Origin: Pseudomonas viridiflava
GTDB taxonomy: Bacteria > Pseudomonadota > Gammaproteobacteria > Pseudomonadales > Pseudomonadaceae
Direction of reading: 5' to 3'
Assembly (NCBI RefSeq): GCF_900580865.1
Contig: NZ_UTBZ01000140.1
Span: 186,001 to 250,000, forward strand
DNA length: 64,000 nt
This document shows, piece after piece, positions 34,675 through 44,100 of the stretch (positions are counted from its first letter, which is position 1; every line of letters begins with the position of its first letter). The notes beneath the pieces were generated by a model. The model saw only the letters and a list, made by a program, of their open reading frames with translations, was not told the DNA's origin and made no database searches. The translations under genes and the position numbers were made by a program.

Positions 34675-34962
34675 TCAAGTACTGGCGTGTAACTTCAATC
34701 CTAACGCCTTCACCACTTTCAGGATTGTTCCGAACTCGGGGTTTCCTTCACCTGATAGTGCGCGGTAGAGGCTCTCTCGGGACAACCCGGCGTCACGTGC
34801 GACCTGAGTCATGCCTCGCGCTCTCGCTATGGTGCCAAGTGCCTTGGCGATAAAAGCCGGGTCATCTCCAGCCTCCTCCATGCAGGCGTCCAGATAGTTA
34901 GCCATGTCCTCTTCTGTCTTGAGGTACTCGGCTGAGTCCCAACGAGTGAATTTTTCGGTCAT
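34675..34962 (-). CDS. HigA-like antitoxin of a type II toxin-antitoxin pair
   Basis: A 95-residue DNA-binding antitoxin of the addiction-module antidote group (TIGR02684-like). The C-terminal helix-turn-helix reads MTQVARDAGLSRESLYRALS (about residues 51-70), followed by GNPEFGTILKVVKALGLKL. The N-terminal part (TRWDSAEYLKTEEDMANYLD) would bind the toxin. It is the second gene of the pair and overlaps the toxin stop (ATGA at 34959-34962). The family represses its own promoter; a suitable palindrome lies at 35272-35291. Confidence 0.9.
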   Translation of the reverse strand: MTEKFTRWDSAEYLKTEEDMANYLDACMEEAGDDPAFIAKALGTIARARGMTQVARDAGLSRESLYRALSGEGNPEFGTILKVVKALGLKLHAST

Positions 34963-35264
34963 GGGTTTTGCTCCTGCCAGGACTCCGCGATGAGCCTGGC
35001 TTGTTTGATGTCTCGGGGTTGGCTGCTCTTGTCTCCGCCGCAAAGGAGGATGACCACTTGCCGACCTTGTTGCATGAAATAGACTCGATATCCGGGGCCA
35101 TAGTCAATTCTGACTTCGCTGAGCCCTTCACCGATAGCTTTGACATCGCCAAAATTTCCGTCAGCCATACGATCAATTCGCACCTGAATACGCATCCTGG
35201 CGCGACTATCAGCCAACTTTAAAAGCCAGCTGGAAAATGTGGAACTTCGAAGAATCTCAGTCAT
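34959..35264 (-). CDS. RelE/HigB-type toxin of a type II toxin-antitoxin pair
   Basis: A 101-residue toxin of the RelE/ParE superfamily (TIGR02683-like addiction module killer). Typical features are the basic N-terminal helix FSSWLLKLADSRARMRIQVR, the strand GLSEVRIDYGPGYRVYFMQQ and the late VVILLCGGDKSSQPRDIKQA. Such toxins usually cleave ribosome-bound mRNA. The toxin-first order is characteristic of this family. Base composition is more AT-rich than the surroundings, and the pair sits between two related exported-protein genes, so it was probably inserted there. Confidence 0.91.
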   Translation of the reverse strand: MTEILRSSTFSSWLLKLADSRARMRIQVRIDRMADGNFGDVKAIGEGLSEVRIDYGPGYRVYFMQQGRQVVILLCGGDKSSQPRDIKQARLIAESWQEQNP

Positions 35265-35271
35265 GGCCGAA

Positions 35272-35291
35272 GTGTAGCCTTTGAGCTACAC
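35272..35291. promoter_or_regulatory. Candidate operator of the toxin-antitoxin operon
   Basis: Perfect inverted repeat GTGTAGC-N6-GCTACAC located 7 bases upstream of the toxin start codon. Further half-sites TGTAGC at 35312-35317 and CTACAC at 35331-35336 follow. Antitoxins of this family autoregulate, so this is the likely binding region; the assignment is inferred from position and symmetry. Confidence 0.65.
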
Positions 35292-35380
35292 ATACTCCAC
35301 ACTGTTTTCTCTGTAGCAGATGTACGGTGTCTACACTCTTTCAATCAGCGAATGTTCATCGCTACGTCAAGGAGATGACC

Positions 35381-35818
35381 ATGCAAGTGAAAGCCCTGAT
35401 CGCCGCCGCACTTTTCGCGCTACTGCCCAGCGCCAGCCACGCCACCAATCTGATGTACATGCCCTTCGAAACCGTGCTGTCGGATGCGATTCGTGCCGGG
35501 CGGCTGGATGGCAGTGTGAAGTTCTATCTGCTCGGAAATGGGCCGCAGGGCACGCAGCAGTTACTGCGCCAGGGGGTGGTCAGTGATTTGAAGACCAATG
35601 GCTTCAACAAGAGTGACCACAACTCCTGCGAGTGGGTGTTGCAGTCGAATCTGATCAAGTTGCAGGCCGATGCCAAACGAGTCGGGGCGAATGCAGTGGT
35701 GAATATCGTCAGTTACTACGACCAGCATGTGCGCAAGGATTTGAATACGTACGAGTGCCGGGCGGGGATTTTTGTCACGCGGGTGGCGCTGAAGGGGGAT
35801 TTGGTGCGGTTGCCCTAA
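35381..35818 (+). CDS. Exported protein related to the C-terminal half of the upstream lipoprotein
   Basis: A 145-residue secreted or periplasmic protein. The signal peptide MQVKALIAAALFALLPSASH ends in a Ser-His-Ala cleavage site. The mature part shares with the product of the gene at 33814 the elements LDGSVKFYL, KTNGFNKSD, GANAVVNIVSYYDQ and YECRAGIFVTRVALKGDL, including two conserved Cys. No enzymatic motif is visible. The start at 35381 is six bases after GGAG; the ATG at 35375 is too close to it. The gene lies beyond the toxin-antitoxin pair, and a REP-like palindrome follows. Confidence 0.85.
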   Translation: MQVKALIAAALFALLPSASHATNLMYMPFETVLSDAIRAGRLDGSVKFYLLGNGPQGTQQLLRQGVVSDLKTNGFNKSDHNSCEWVLQSNLIKLQADAKRVGANAVVNIVSYYDQHVRKDLNTYECRAGIFVTRVALKGDLVRLP

Positions 35819-35823
35819 CGGCA

Positions 35824-35906
35824 AGATCAAAAGATCGCAGCCTTCGGCAGCTCCTACAATGGAATTCGCGTTTCCCTGTAGGAGTTGCCGAAGGCTGCGA
35901 TCTTTT
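35824..35906. repeat. REP-type palindrome, family C, copy 1
   Basis: Arms AAAAGATCGCAGCCTTCGGC and GCCGAAGGCTGCGATCTTTT with GCTCCTAC/GTAGGAG flanking an inner loop. It fills the space between convergent genes and runs into the LysR stop codon. A second copy is at 62478. Confidence 0.9.
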
Positions 35907-36801
35907 AAGCGGACTCGACCTTGCGTGTGAGCAGGTCGACAAACGCCTTGGCCATTGGCGATTTCTGATCCTTGCGCTGCACCAGCCACACCGCCGACAC
36001 CGCCTCCGGATCGAGCAACGGGCGATAGACCACACCGTCGATGCGCATCCGCTGATAGGACGCCGGCAGCACTGAAACCCCCAGCCCCGCTGCGACCAGA
36101 CCGATGATGGTCATCGCCTCTCCTGCCTCTTGGGCAAAGTGCGGGCTGAACCCGGCATCACGGGCCAGACTCAGCAATTGCGCATACAGCCCGCTGCCGT
36201 AGCTGCGCGGAAAGAACACAAACGGCTCCAGTGCCAGCGCCGAGAGAAACAAGCCCTCCTCCGATCCCTGGGCCAGTGGATGCTTGGAACCGAGCACGGC
36301 GACAAGGGGCTCACGCATCAACTCGACCACACTCAGCGAATCGGGCAGACCCAGCGGGCGCATGATCCCGACCTCGATTGACTCATCCACCAGGCCTTCG
36401 GCAACTTGCGTGCTGCTCATCTCGCGAAGGTTGAGGTGCACCGCCGGAAAACGCTGACGAAAAGAAAAGATCGCCTGCGGAATCGTCGAGTTGAACGGCG
36501 CCGACGAGGTGAAACCAATCTTCAACTCGCCCAATTCACCGAGCTGCGCACGCCTGGCAACATCCGCCGCTTTGTCGACCTGCGCCAGCACCAGCCGCGC
36601 CTCCTCCAGAAACAATCGCCCCGCCTCACTCAGCTCGACCCGACGATTGGTGCGCTCGAACAGCCGCGCGCCTACCTCTTGCTCCAGCGCCTGAATCTGC
36701 TGGCTCAGCGGCGGCTGAGAAATCCCCAGCACCTGTGCCGCGCGGCCGAAGTGCAGTTCTTCGGCGACGGCGATGAAGTAGCGCAGATGACGCAATTCCA
36801 T
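35905..36801 (-). CDS. LysR-family transcriptional regulator
   Basis: A 298-residue regulator. The N-terminal winged helix is complete (MELRHLRYFIAVAEELHFGR, AQVLGISQPPLSQQIQALEQ), followed by the effector-binding domain (GELKIGFTSSAPFNSTIPQA). It is divergent from an MFS transporter gene with 118 bases between start codons, the classic arrangement in which the regulator controls its neighbour and itself. The effector and the transported compound are unknown. The stop codon TAA comes from the edge of a REP-type palindrome. Confidence 0.93.
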   Translation of the reverse strand: MELRHLRYFIAVAEELHFGRAAQVLGISQPPLSQQIQALEQEVGARLFERTNRRVELSEAGRLFLEEARLVLAQVDKAADVARRAQLGELGELKIGFTSSAPFNSTIPQAIFSFRQRFPAVHLNLREMSSTQVAEGLVDESIEVGIMRPLGLPDSLSVVELMREPLVAVLGSKHPLAQGSEEGLFLSALALEPFVFFPRSYGSGLYAQLLSLARDAGFSPHFAQEAGEAMTIIGLVAAGLGVSVLPASYQRMRIDGVVYRPLLDPEAVSAVWLVQRKDQKSPMAKAFVDLLTRKVESA

Positions 36802-36919
36802 GGAAACCCCATTAGGTCGTTAAAGCTATCAAACAGGTCGAACAATATATTGGATAGAAACATTAGCCAGCTATATGATTTTTTCATTGCCTGCCTGGCC
36901 GTGCCCTCCGAGGTCTGAA
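36802..36919. promoter_or_regulatory. Divergent promoter region between LysR and MFS genes
   Basis: AT-rich 118-base intergenic stretch containing GAACAATATATTGGATAG and further TTAGCCAGCTATATGAT. LysR regulators bind T-N11-A sites in such regions; several fit but none is decisive. Confidence 0.5.
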
Positions 36920-38194
36920 GTGAAAACTGCTGTCGCGCCCCTAGCCCATGAAGTCCCACCCGCTGCGGCGGACGACGTTGTCGCCGAGCTGCAAGAGATC
37001 TACATCGAAAAAGGCACACCGATGTTCATGCGCACGGTGCTGGCGCTGTTCAGCGGCGGTTTCGCGACGTTTGCCCTGCTCTACTGCGTGCAGCCGATGA
37101 TGCCGCTGTTGTCCCATGAGTACGGGATCAACGCGGCGCAGAGCAGCCTGATCCTTTCGGTCGCGACCGGCATGCTCGCCATCGGCCTGCTGATCACCGG
37201 GCCGATATCTGATCGGGTCGGGCGCAAACCGGTGATGGTGACCGCGCTGTTCGCGGCAGCGCTGTGCACCATGGCCAGTGCAATGATGCCGAGTTGGGAA
37301 GGCGTGCTGATCATGCGCGCGCTGATCGGGCTGTCGTTGAGCGGTCTGGCAGCGGTGGCAATGACCTATCTGAGTGAAGAAATTCACCCGCAACACATCG
37401 GCCTGGCGATGGGCTTGTACATCGGCGGCAACGCGATTGGCGGGATGAGCGGGCGTTTGATCACCGGCGTGTTGATCGACTTCGTCAGCTGGCACACGGC
37501 GATGCTGGTGATCGGCGGTCTGGCGATGATTGCGGCAGCGGTGTTCTGGAAGATCCTGCCCGAGTCGCGCAACTTCCGTTCACGCTCGCTGCACCCGCGC
37601 AGCCTGCTCGACGGTTTCACCATGCACTTTCGCGATGCCGGCCTGCCGCTGCTGTTTCTTGAAGCGTTCCTGCTGATGGGCGCGTTCGTCACGCTGTTCA
37701 ACTACATCGGTTATCGCTTGCTGGCGGCGCCGTACAACCTCGATCAGGTGTTCGTGGGTTTGCTGTCGGTGGTTTACCTGTCGGGGATCTACAGTTCGGC
37801 GAAGATTGGTTCGCTGGCGGACAAGCTGGGGCGCCGTAAAGTGCTGTGGGCGACCATTGCGCTGATGTTTGCCGGTCTCGCGCTGACGATGTTCACGCCA
37901 CTGCTGCTGGTGATTGTCGGCATGCTGATTTTCACCTTCGGCTTCTTTGGCGCGCACTCGGTGGCGAGTAGCTGGATTGGTCGGCGGGCGACCAAGGCCA
38001 AGGGACAGGCGTCGTCGTTGTACCTGTTCAGTTATTACGCCGGGTCGAGCATTGCCGGCACGGCGGGCGGGGTGTTCTGGCATCTCGGCGGCTGGAACGG
38101 GATTGGTTTGTTTATTGGTGCGCTGTTGCTGATCGCGCTGTTGGTGGCGTTGAAGCTGGCGAAGTTGCCGCCGTTGCAGGGTGTTAAGGCCTGA
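36920..38194 (+). CDS. Major facilitator superfamily transporter
   Basis: A 424-residue inner-membrane transporter with 12 predicted helices after a soluble N-terminal tail of about 35 residues. The loop 2-3 signature GPISDRVGRKPVMV and its second-half counterpart GSLADKLGRRKVLW are present. It resembles the YnfM group of putative effluxers. The start is GTG at 36920, seven bases after a CCGAGG site; the internal ATG at 37022 is an alternative that would remove the tail. Probably regulated by the divergent LysR protein. Substrate unknown. Confidence 0.91.
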   Translation: MKTAVAPLAHEVPPAAADDVVAELQEIYIEKGTPMFMRTVLALFSGGFATFALLYCVQPMMPLLSHEYGINAAQSSLILSVATGMLAIGLLITGPISDRVGRKPVMVTALFAAALCTMASAMMPSWEGVLIMRALIGLSLSGLAAVAMTYLSEEIHPQHIGLAMGLYIGGNAIGGMSGRLITGVLIDFVSWHTAMLVIGGLAMIAAAVFWKILPESRNFRSRSLHPRSLLDGFTMHFRDAGLPLLFLEAFLLMGAFVTLFNYIGYRLLAAPYNLDQVFVGLLSVVYLSGIYSSAKIGSLADKLGRRKVLWATIALMFAGLALTMFTPLLLVIVGMLIFTFGFFGAHSVASSWIGRRATKAKGQASSLYLFSYYAGSSIAGTAGGVFWHLGGWNGIGLFIGALLLIALLVALKLAKLPPLQGVKA

Positions 38195-38205
38195 GACAAA
38201 ACCCA

Positions 38206-38294
38206 TGTGGGAGCGAGCCTGCTCGCGAAGGCGTTTTGTCAGTTGATGCAAAGTTTGCTGATCCACCGCTATCGCGAGCAGGCTCACTCCTACA
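38206..38294. repeat. REP-type palindrome, family B, with mixed arms
   Basis: Left arm TGTGGGAGCGAGCCTGCTCG pairs with a right arm of the other subtype, CGAGCAGGCTCACTCCTACA, so pairing has mismatches at the outer end. Confidence 0.87.
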
Positions 38295-38327
38295 ATTGAT
38301 CTGCGTACGACGTTGAATCGTGGAAAC

Positions 38328-38360
38328 AAAAACGCCCGGCATTTAGCCGGGCGTTTTTTA
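38328..38360. terminator. Rho-independent terminator between MFS gene and hemE
   Basis: AAAAACGCCCGGC-ATTTA-GCCGGGCGTTTTTTA: an 8-bp GC stem extended by A/T pairs, with T runs on both strands. It can end hemE (minus) and the MFS transcript (plus). Confidence 0.92.
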
Positions 38361-38371
38361 TGGTGTGGCGG

Positions 38372-39439
38372 TCACTCGTGATACTGCGCCGACAGCTCAT
38401 GCACCGCGCGCAGGAAGGCGCCCGCGTGCTCCGGATCAACCTCTGGCGTGATGCCATGACCAAGATTGAACACGTGCCCGCTGCCCTTGCCGTAGCTGGC
38501 CAGAATGCGTCCGACTTCAGTGCGGATCGCTTCCGGTTTGGCGTAGAGCACGGTTGGGTCCATGTTGCCTTGCAGGGCAACTTTGTCGCCAACCCGGGCA
38601 CGGGCGTTGCCGATGTCGCAGGTCCAGTCCAGGCCCAGTGCGTCGGCGCCAGCCTCGGCGATGCTTTCCAGCCACAGGCCGCCGTTTTTGGTGAAGAGGA
38701 TCACCGGCACTTTGCGCCCGTCGTGCTCGCGGATCAGGCCGCTGACGATTTTCTTCATGTAGGCCAGCGAGAACTCCTGGTACGCCGCCGCCGAGAGGTT
38801 GCCGCCCCAGGTATCGAAAATCTGCACCGCTTGCGCGCCAGCCATGATCTGGCCGTTGAGGTACGAGGTCACCGACTGCGCCAGTTTATCCAGCAGCAGG
38901 TGCATGGCTTGCGGGTTGTCGTAGAGCATGGCTTTGGTCTTGCGGAAGTCTTTCGACGAGCCGCCTTCAACCATGTAGGTCGCCAGGGTCCACGGGCTGC
39001 CGGAGAAACCGATCAACGGCACACGGCCGTTCAGCTCGCGACGGATGGTGCTGACCGCGTCCATCACATAACCGAGGTCTTTGTGCGGATCAGGGATCGG
39101 CAAGGCCTCGATGTCGGCCAGGGAGCTGACGACTTTCTTGAAGCGCGGACCTTCACCGGTCTCGAAGTACAGGCCTTGGCCCATGGCATCGGGAATGGTG
39201 AGGATGTCGGAAAACAGGATCGCCGCGTCCAGTTGTGGATAGCGGTCGAGCGGTTGCATCGTGACTTCGCAGGCGAACTCCGGATTCATGCACAGGCTCA
39301 TGAAATCACCGGCGTGGGCGCGGCTGGCGCGGTATTCCGGCAGGTAGCGGCCGGCCTGACGCATCATCCACACCGGGGTGACGTCAACGGGTTGCTTGAG
39401 CAGGGCGCGGAGGAAACGGTCGTTCTTCAGGGCAGTCAT
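38372..39439 (-). CDS. hemE: Uroporphyrinogen decarboxylase
   Basis: Removes the four acetate carboxyl groups of uroporphyrinogen III to give coproporphyrinogen III in heme synthesis. The product has 355 residues, the usual length. The N-terminal signature PVWMMRQAGRYLPEYRASR and ILFSDILTIPDAMG, which carry substrate-binding Arg and Asp residues, are intact, as are GFSGSPWTLATYMVEGG and the late GNMDPTVLYA. It is encoded after gltD on the same strand, with a REP palindrome between, so it may have its own promoter. Confidence 0.97.
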   Translation of the reverse strand: MTALKNDRFLRALLKQPVDVTPVWMMRQAGRYLPEYRASRAHAGDFMSLCMNPEFACEVTMQPLDRYPQLDAAILFSDILTIPDAMGQGLYFETGEGPRFKKVVSSLADIEALPIPDPHKDLGYVMDAVSTIRRELNGRVPLIGFSGSPWTLATYMVEGGSSKDFRKTKAMLYDNPQAMHLLLDKLAQSVTSYLNGQIMAGAQAVQIFDTWGGNLSAAAYQEFSLAYMKKIVSGLIREHDGRKVPVILFTKNGGLWLESIAEAGADALGLDWTCDIGNARARVGDKVALQGNMDPTVLYAKPEAIRTEVGRILASYGKGSGHVFNLGHGITPEVDPEHAGAFLRAVHELSAQYHE

Positions 39440-39572
39440 GTCGGCATCCGGAAAAAAAGTGCGGGCATTTTCTCAGAGCGCGACGCAAAAGGCACGGATG
39501 CAGGTCAGCCTTTTGTCTATCGGGTCAATTTATTGCATTGGAAATACGCTATCAGCAACACAGAGAAACAAC

Positions 39573-39662
39573 TGTGGGAGCGAGCTTGCTCGCGAAAGGG
39601 CCGGCACATCCAACATTGCAGTTGGCTGATAGACCGCTTTCGCGAGCAAGCTCGCTCCCACA
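39573..39662. repeat. REP-type palindrome, family B
   Basis: Inverted arms TGTGGGAGCGAGCTTGCTCG and CGAGCAAGCTCGCTCCCACA lie between gltD and hemE. The remainder of the 252-base gap shows only the hemE upstream region. Confidence 0.9.
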
Positions 39663-39691
39663 GGGGTGTTGCTTTGGCTCAGGAGCCGGGA

Positions 39692-41110
39692 TTAGACGCC
39701 CAAGTAATCGAGGATCCCTTCGGCGGCATTGCGGCCTTCGAAGATTGCCGTCACGACTAGGTCGGAACCGCGCACCATGTCGCCACCGGCGAAGATTTTC
39801 GGGTTGCTGGTCTGGTGCTTGTACTGACCTTGCTCAGGCGCAACAACGCGGCCCTGGCTGTCGGTCTGGATTTCGAACTGTTCGAACCACGGCGCCGGGC
39901 TCGGGCGGAAACCGAAAGCGATGACCACGGCGTCGGCCGGGATGATCTCTTCGGAACCCGGGATCGGCTCAGGGCTGCGACGGCCACGGGCGTCCGGTTC
40001 GCCGAGACGGGTCTCGACCACTTTCACGCCTTCAACCTTGTCTTCACCGACGATAGCGATCGGCTGGCGGTTATAGAGGAATTTCACGCCTTCTTCCTTG
40101 GCGTTCTTCACCTCTTTGCGCGAGCCGGGCATGTTTGCTTCGTCACGACGATAAGCACAGGTCACCGATTTGGCGCCCTGACGGATCGACGTGCGGTTGC
40201 AGTCCATCGCCGTGTCGCCGCCGCCGAGAACCACAACCTTCTTGCCTTTCATGTCGACGAAATCTTCCGGCGACTTTTCAAAGCCCAGGTTGCGATTGAC
40301 GTTAGCGATCAGGAAGTCCAGCGCGTCATACACGCCCGGCAGATCCTCACCGGCAAAACCGCCCTTCATGTAGGTGTAGGTGCCCATGCCCATGAACACT
40401 GCATCGTATTCGGCGAGCAGTTGTTCCATGGTCACGTCTTTGCCGACTTCGGTATTCAGACGGAACTCGATGCCCATGCCGGTGAAGACTTCGCGACGAT
40501 TGCTCAGCACGGTCTTTTCCAGCTTGAACTCGGGGATGCCGAAGGTCAGCAAGCCACCGATTTCCGGATTCTTGTCGAACACCACCGGAGTCACGCCACC
40601 ACGCACCAGCACGTCGGCACAACCCAGACCCGCCGGGCCCGCGCCGATGATCGCGACACGTTTGCCGGTCGGTTTGACCTTGGACATGTCCGGGCGCCAG
40701 CCCATGGCGAACGCGGTGTCGGTGATGTACTTCTCGACCGAACCGATGGTCACCGCGCCAAAACCGTCGTTAAGGGTGCAGGCACCCTCGCACAGACGAT
40801 CCTGGGGACAGACCCGGCCGCAGACTTCCGGCAGGGTGTTGGTCTGGTGCGACAGTTCGGCGGCCTGAAGGATGTTGCCTTCGGCCACCAATTTGAGCCA
40901 GTTGGGAATGAAGTTGTGCACCGGGCACTTCCATTCGCAATACGGGTTGCCGCAACCCAGGCAGCGGTGGGCCTGATCGGCCGACTGCTGGGGTTTGAAC
41001 GGTTCGTAGATTTCGACGAACTCTTTCTTGCGTTGACGCAACAGTTTCTTCTTCGGATCTTTGCGCCCGACATCGATGAACTGGAAGTCGTTATTCAGAC
41101 GTTCAGCCAT
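39692..41110 (-). CDS. gltD: Glutamate synthase (NADPH) small subunit
   Basis: Transfers electrons from NADPH via FAD to the large subunit. The 472-residue product begins with the Fe-S cysteines CLGCGNPYCEWKCPVHN and CGRVCPQDRLCEGACTL. The FAD-binding GAGPAGLGCADVLVRGG (about residue 152) and NADPH-binding GGGDTAMDCNRT follow, with AGGDMVRGSDLVVTAI at the C-terminal FAD site. It lies 33 bases downstream of gltB on the same strand and is its obligate partner. Confidence 0.97.
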   Translation of the reverse strand: MAERLNNDFQFIDVGRKDPKKKLLRQRKKEFVEIYEPFKPQQSADQAHRCLGCGNPYCEWKCPVHNFIPNWLKLVAEGNILQAAELSHQTNTLPEVCGRVCPQDRLCEGACTLNDGFGAVTIGSVEKYITDTAFAMGWRPDMSKVKPTGKRVAIIGAGPAGLGCADVLVRGGVTPVVFDKNPEIGGLLTFGIPEFKLEKTVLSNRREVFTGMGIEFRLNTEVGKDVTMEQLLAEYDAVFMGMGTYTYMKGGFAGEDLPGVYDALDFLIANVNRNLGFEKSPEDFVDMKGKKVVVLGGGDTAMDCNRTSIRQGAKSVTCAYRRDEANMPGSRKEVKNAKEEGVKFLYNRQPIAIVGEDKVEGVKVVETRLGEPDARGRRSPEPIPGSEEIIPADAVVIAFGFRPSPAPWFEQFEIQTDSQGRVVAPEQGQYKHQTSNPKIFAGGDMVRGSDLVVTAIFEGRNAAEGILDYLGV

Positions 41111-41143
41111 TGTTAAAACCTCATCAAACTCTTCAGGCGCATA

Positions 41144-44100
41144 TCACTGCGGGTTGGCACGAGTGCTGGAAAGCAACGATTTCAGGTTGGCAGCCTTAGG
41201 CTTGACCAGCCAGAAACGGCGCAGGTAGTCATCGAGGTTTTCGGCGAGTTCACGACCCCACTCGCTGTCGGTTTCCGCGACGTACTCGTTCAGCACGTTT
41301 TGCAGGTGGCTGCGATAGGCTTCCATCGCCTCGCCGCTGATCCGCTGGATTTCCACCAGTTCGTGGTTGACCCGGTCAACGAAGGTGTTGTCCTGATCGA
41401 GCACGTAGGCGAAACCACCGGTCATGCCAGAGCCGAAGTTGTAACCGGTCTTGCCCAGAACGCAGACAAAACCACCGGTCATGTACTCACAGCAGTGATC
41501 GCCAGTACCTTCCACGACCGTGTGGGCACCGGAGTTGCGCACGGCGAAACGCTCGCCTGCGGTGCCGGCGGCGAACAACTTGCCACCAGTAGCGCCGTAC
41601 AGGCAGGTGTTGCCGATGATGGCGCTTTCCTGAGTCTTATAAACGCTTCCCTTCGGCGGCACGATGGTCAGCTTGCCACCGGTCATGCCCTTGCCGACAT
41701 AGTCGTTGGCGTCGCCTTCCAGGTACATGTTCAGACCGCCGGCGTTCCACACACCGAAGCTCTGACCGGCAGTGCCCTTGAAGCGGAAGGTGATCGGCGC
41801 TTTCGCCATCCCTTGGTTGCCGTGCTTGCGCGCGATTTCGCCGGAGATCCGCGCGCCGATCGAACGGTCGCAGTTGCAGATGTCCAGATCGAACTCGGCG
41901 CCGCTCATGTCGTTGATCGCCGACGAGGCCATCTCGACCATTTTCTCGGCCAGCAGGCCTTGGTCGAACGGCGGGTTGCGCTCAACGCCGCAGAACTGTG
42001 GCTTGTCTGCCGGGATGTGATCGCTGCCCAACAGCGGCGTCAGATCCAGGTGGTTTTGCTTGGCGGTCTGGCCTTCGAGGATTTCCAGCAGATCGGTACG
42101 ACCGATCAGCTCTTCGAGGGAGCGCACGCCGAGCTTGGCCAGCCACTCACGGGTTTCTTCGGCGACGTAGGTGAAGAAGTTCACCACCATGTCGACGGTA
42201 CCGATGTAGTGATCCTTGCGCAGCTTCTCATTCTGCGTCGCAACGCCGGTGGCGCAGTTGTTCAGGTGGCAGATACGCAGGTATTTGCAGCCCAGCGCGA
42301 TCATTGGCGCGGTACCGAAGCCGAAGCTTTCGGCGCCGAGGATCGCTGCCTTGATCACGTCGAGGCCGGTTTTCAGGCCACCGTCGGTCTGCACCCGGAC
42401 TTTGCCGCGCAGGTCGTTGCCGCGCAGGGTCTGGTGAGTTTCAGCGAGGCCGAGTTCCCACGGTGCGCCAGCGTATTTGATCGAGGTCAGCGGCGAAGCA
42501 CCGGTGCCACCGTCGTAGCCGGAGATGGTGATCAAATCCGCATACGCCTTGGCCACACCGGCGGCGATGGTGCCGACGCCCGCTTCAGCCACCAGTTTCA
42601 CCGAGACCAGCGCCTTCGGGTTGACCTGTTTCAAGTCGAAAATCAGCTGCGACAAGTCTTCGATCGAGTAGATGTCGTGGTGCGGCGGTGGCGAAATCAG
42701 CGTTACGCCCGGTACTGCGTAGCGCAGCTTGGCGATCAGACCGTTCACTTTACCGCCCGGCAGTTGCCCGCCCTCGCCCGGCTTGGCGCCTTGCGCGACT
42801 TTGATCTGCAGCACTTCGGCGTTGACCAGGTATTCCGGCGTTACGCCGAAACGGCCAGTCGCGACCTGCTTGATTTTCGAGCTCTTGATGGTGCCGTAAC
42901 GCGCCGGGTCTTCACCACCTTCGCCGGAGTTCGAACGCGCACCGAGGCGGTTCATGGCTTCGGCCAAGGCTTCGTGAGCTTCCGGCGACAAGGCGCCCAG
43001 CGAGATACCGGCGGAGTCGAAGCGCTTGAGCACCGATTCCAGCGGTTCGATTTCACTGATGTCCAGCGGCTTGTCGAGGGTCTTGACCTTGAACAGGTCG
43101 CGGATCATCGACACCGGACGGTTGTCCACCAGCGAGGTGTATTCCTTGAACTTGGCGTAGTCGCCCTGCTGCACGGCGGCTTGCAGGGTGTTGACCACGT
43201 CCGGGTTGTAGGCGTGATATTCGCCACCGTGGACGAACTTCAGCAGACCGCCCTGCTGGATCGGCTTGCGCGGACTCCAGGCTTCGCTGGCGAGTGCTTT
43301 CTGCTCGGCTTCGATGTCGACGAAGCGCGCACCCTTGATGCGGCTCGGGACGCCACGGAAGCTCAGGTCGCAGACTTCTTCGGACAGACCGATGGCTTCG
43401 AACAACTGCGCACCGCGGTACGACGCGATGGTCGAGATACCCATCTTCGACAGGATCTTCAGCAGACCTTTGGTGATGCCCTTGCGGTAGTTCTTGAACA
43501 CCTCGTAGAGGTCGCCGAGTACTTCACCGGTACGGATCAGGTCGCCCAGCACTTCGTAGGCCAGGAACGGATACACCGCCGAAGCGCCAAAACCGATCAG
43601 CACCGCAAAGTGATGCGGGTCACGGGCGGTTGCGGTTTCAACAAGGATGTTGGAATCGCAACGCAGGCCTTTTTCGGTCAGACGGTGGTGCACCGCACCG
43701 GTCGCCAGCGAGGCGTGGATCGGCAGCTTGCCCGGGGCGATATGACGGTCGCTCAGAACGATCTGGGTACGACCGGCGCGCACGGCTTCTTCAGCCTGAT
43801 CGGCAACGTTGCGGATCGCCGCTTCGAGGCCGACGCTTTCGTCGTAGTTGAGGTCGATGATCGCCCGTTCGAAACCCGGACGGTCGAGGTTCATCAGCGA
43901 GCGCCACTTGGCCGGGGAAATGACCGGCGAGCTGAGGATCACGCGCGAGGCGTGTTCCGGCGACTCCTGAAAAATGTTGCGCTCGGCACCGAGGCAGATT
44001 TCCAGCGACATCACGATGGCTTCACGCAGCGGGTCGATCGGCGGGTTGGTGACCTGCGCGAACTGCTGACGGAAATAGTCGTACGGCGTGCGCACACGCT

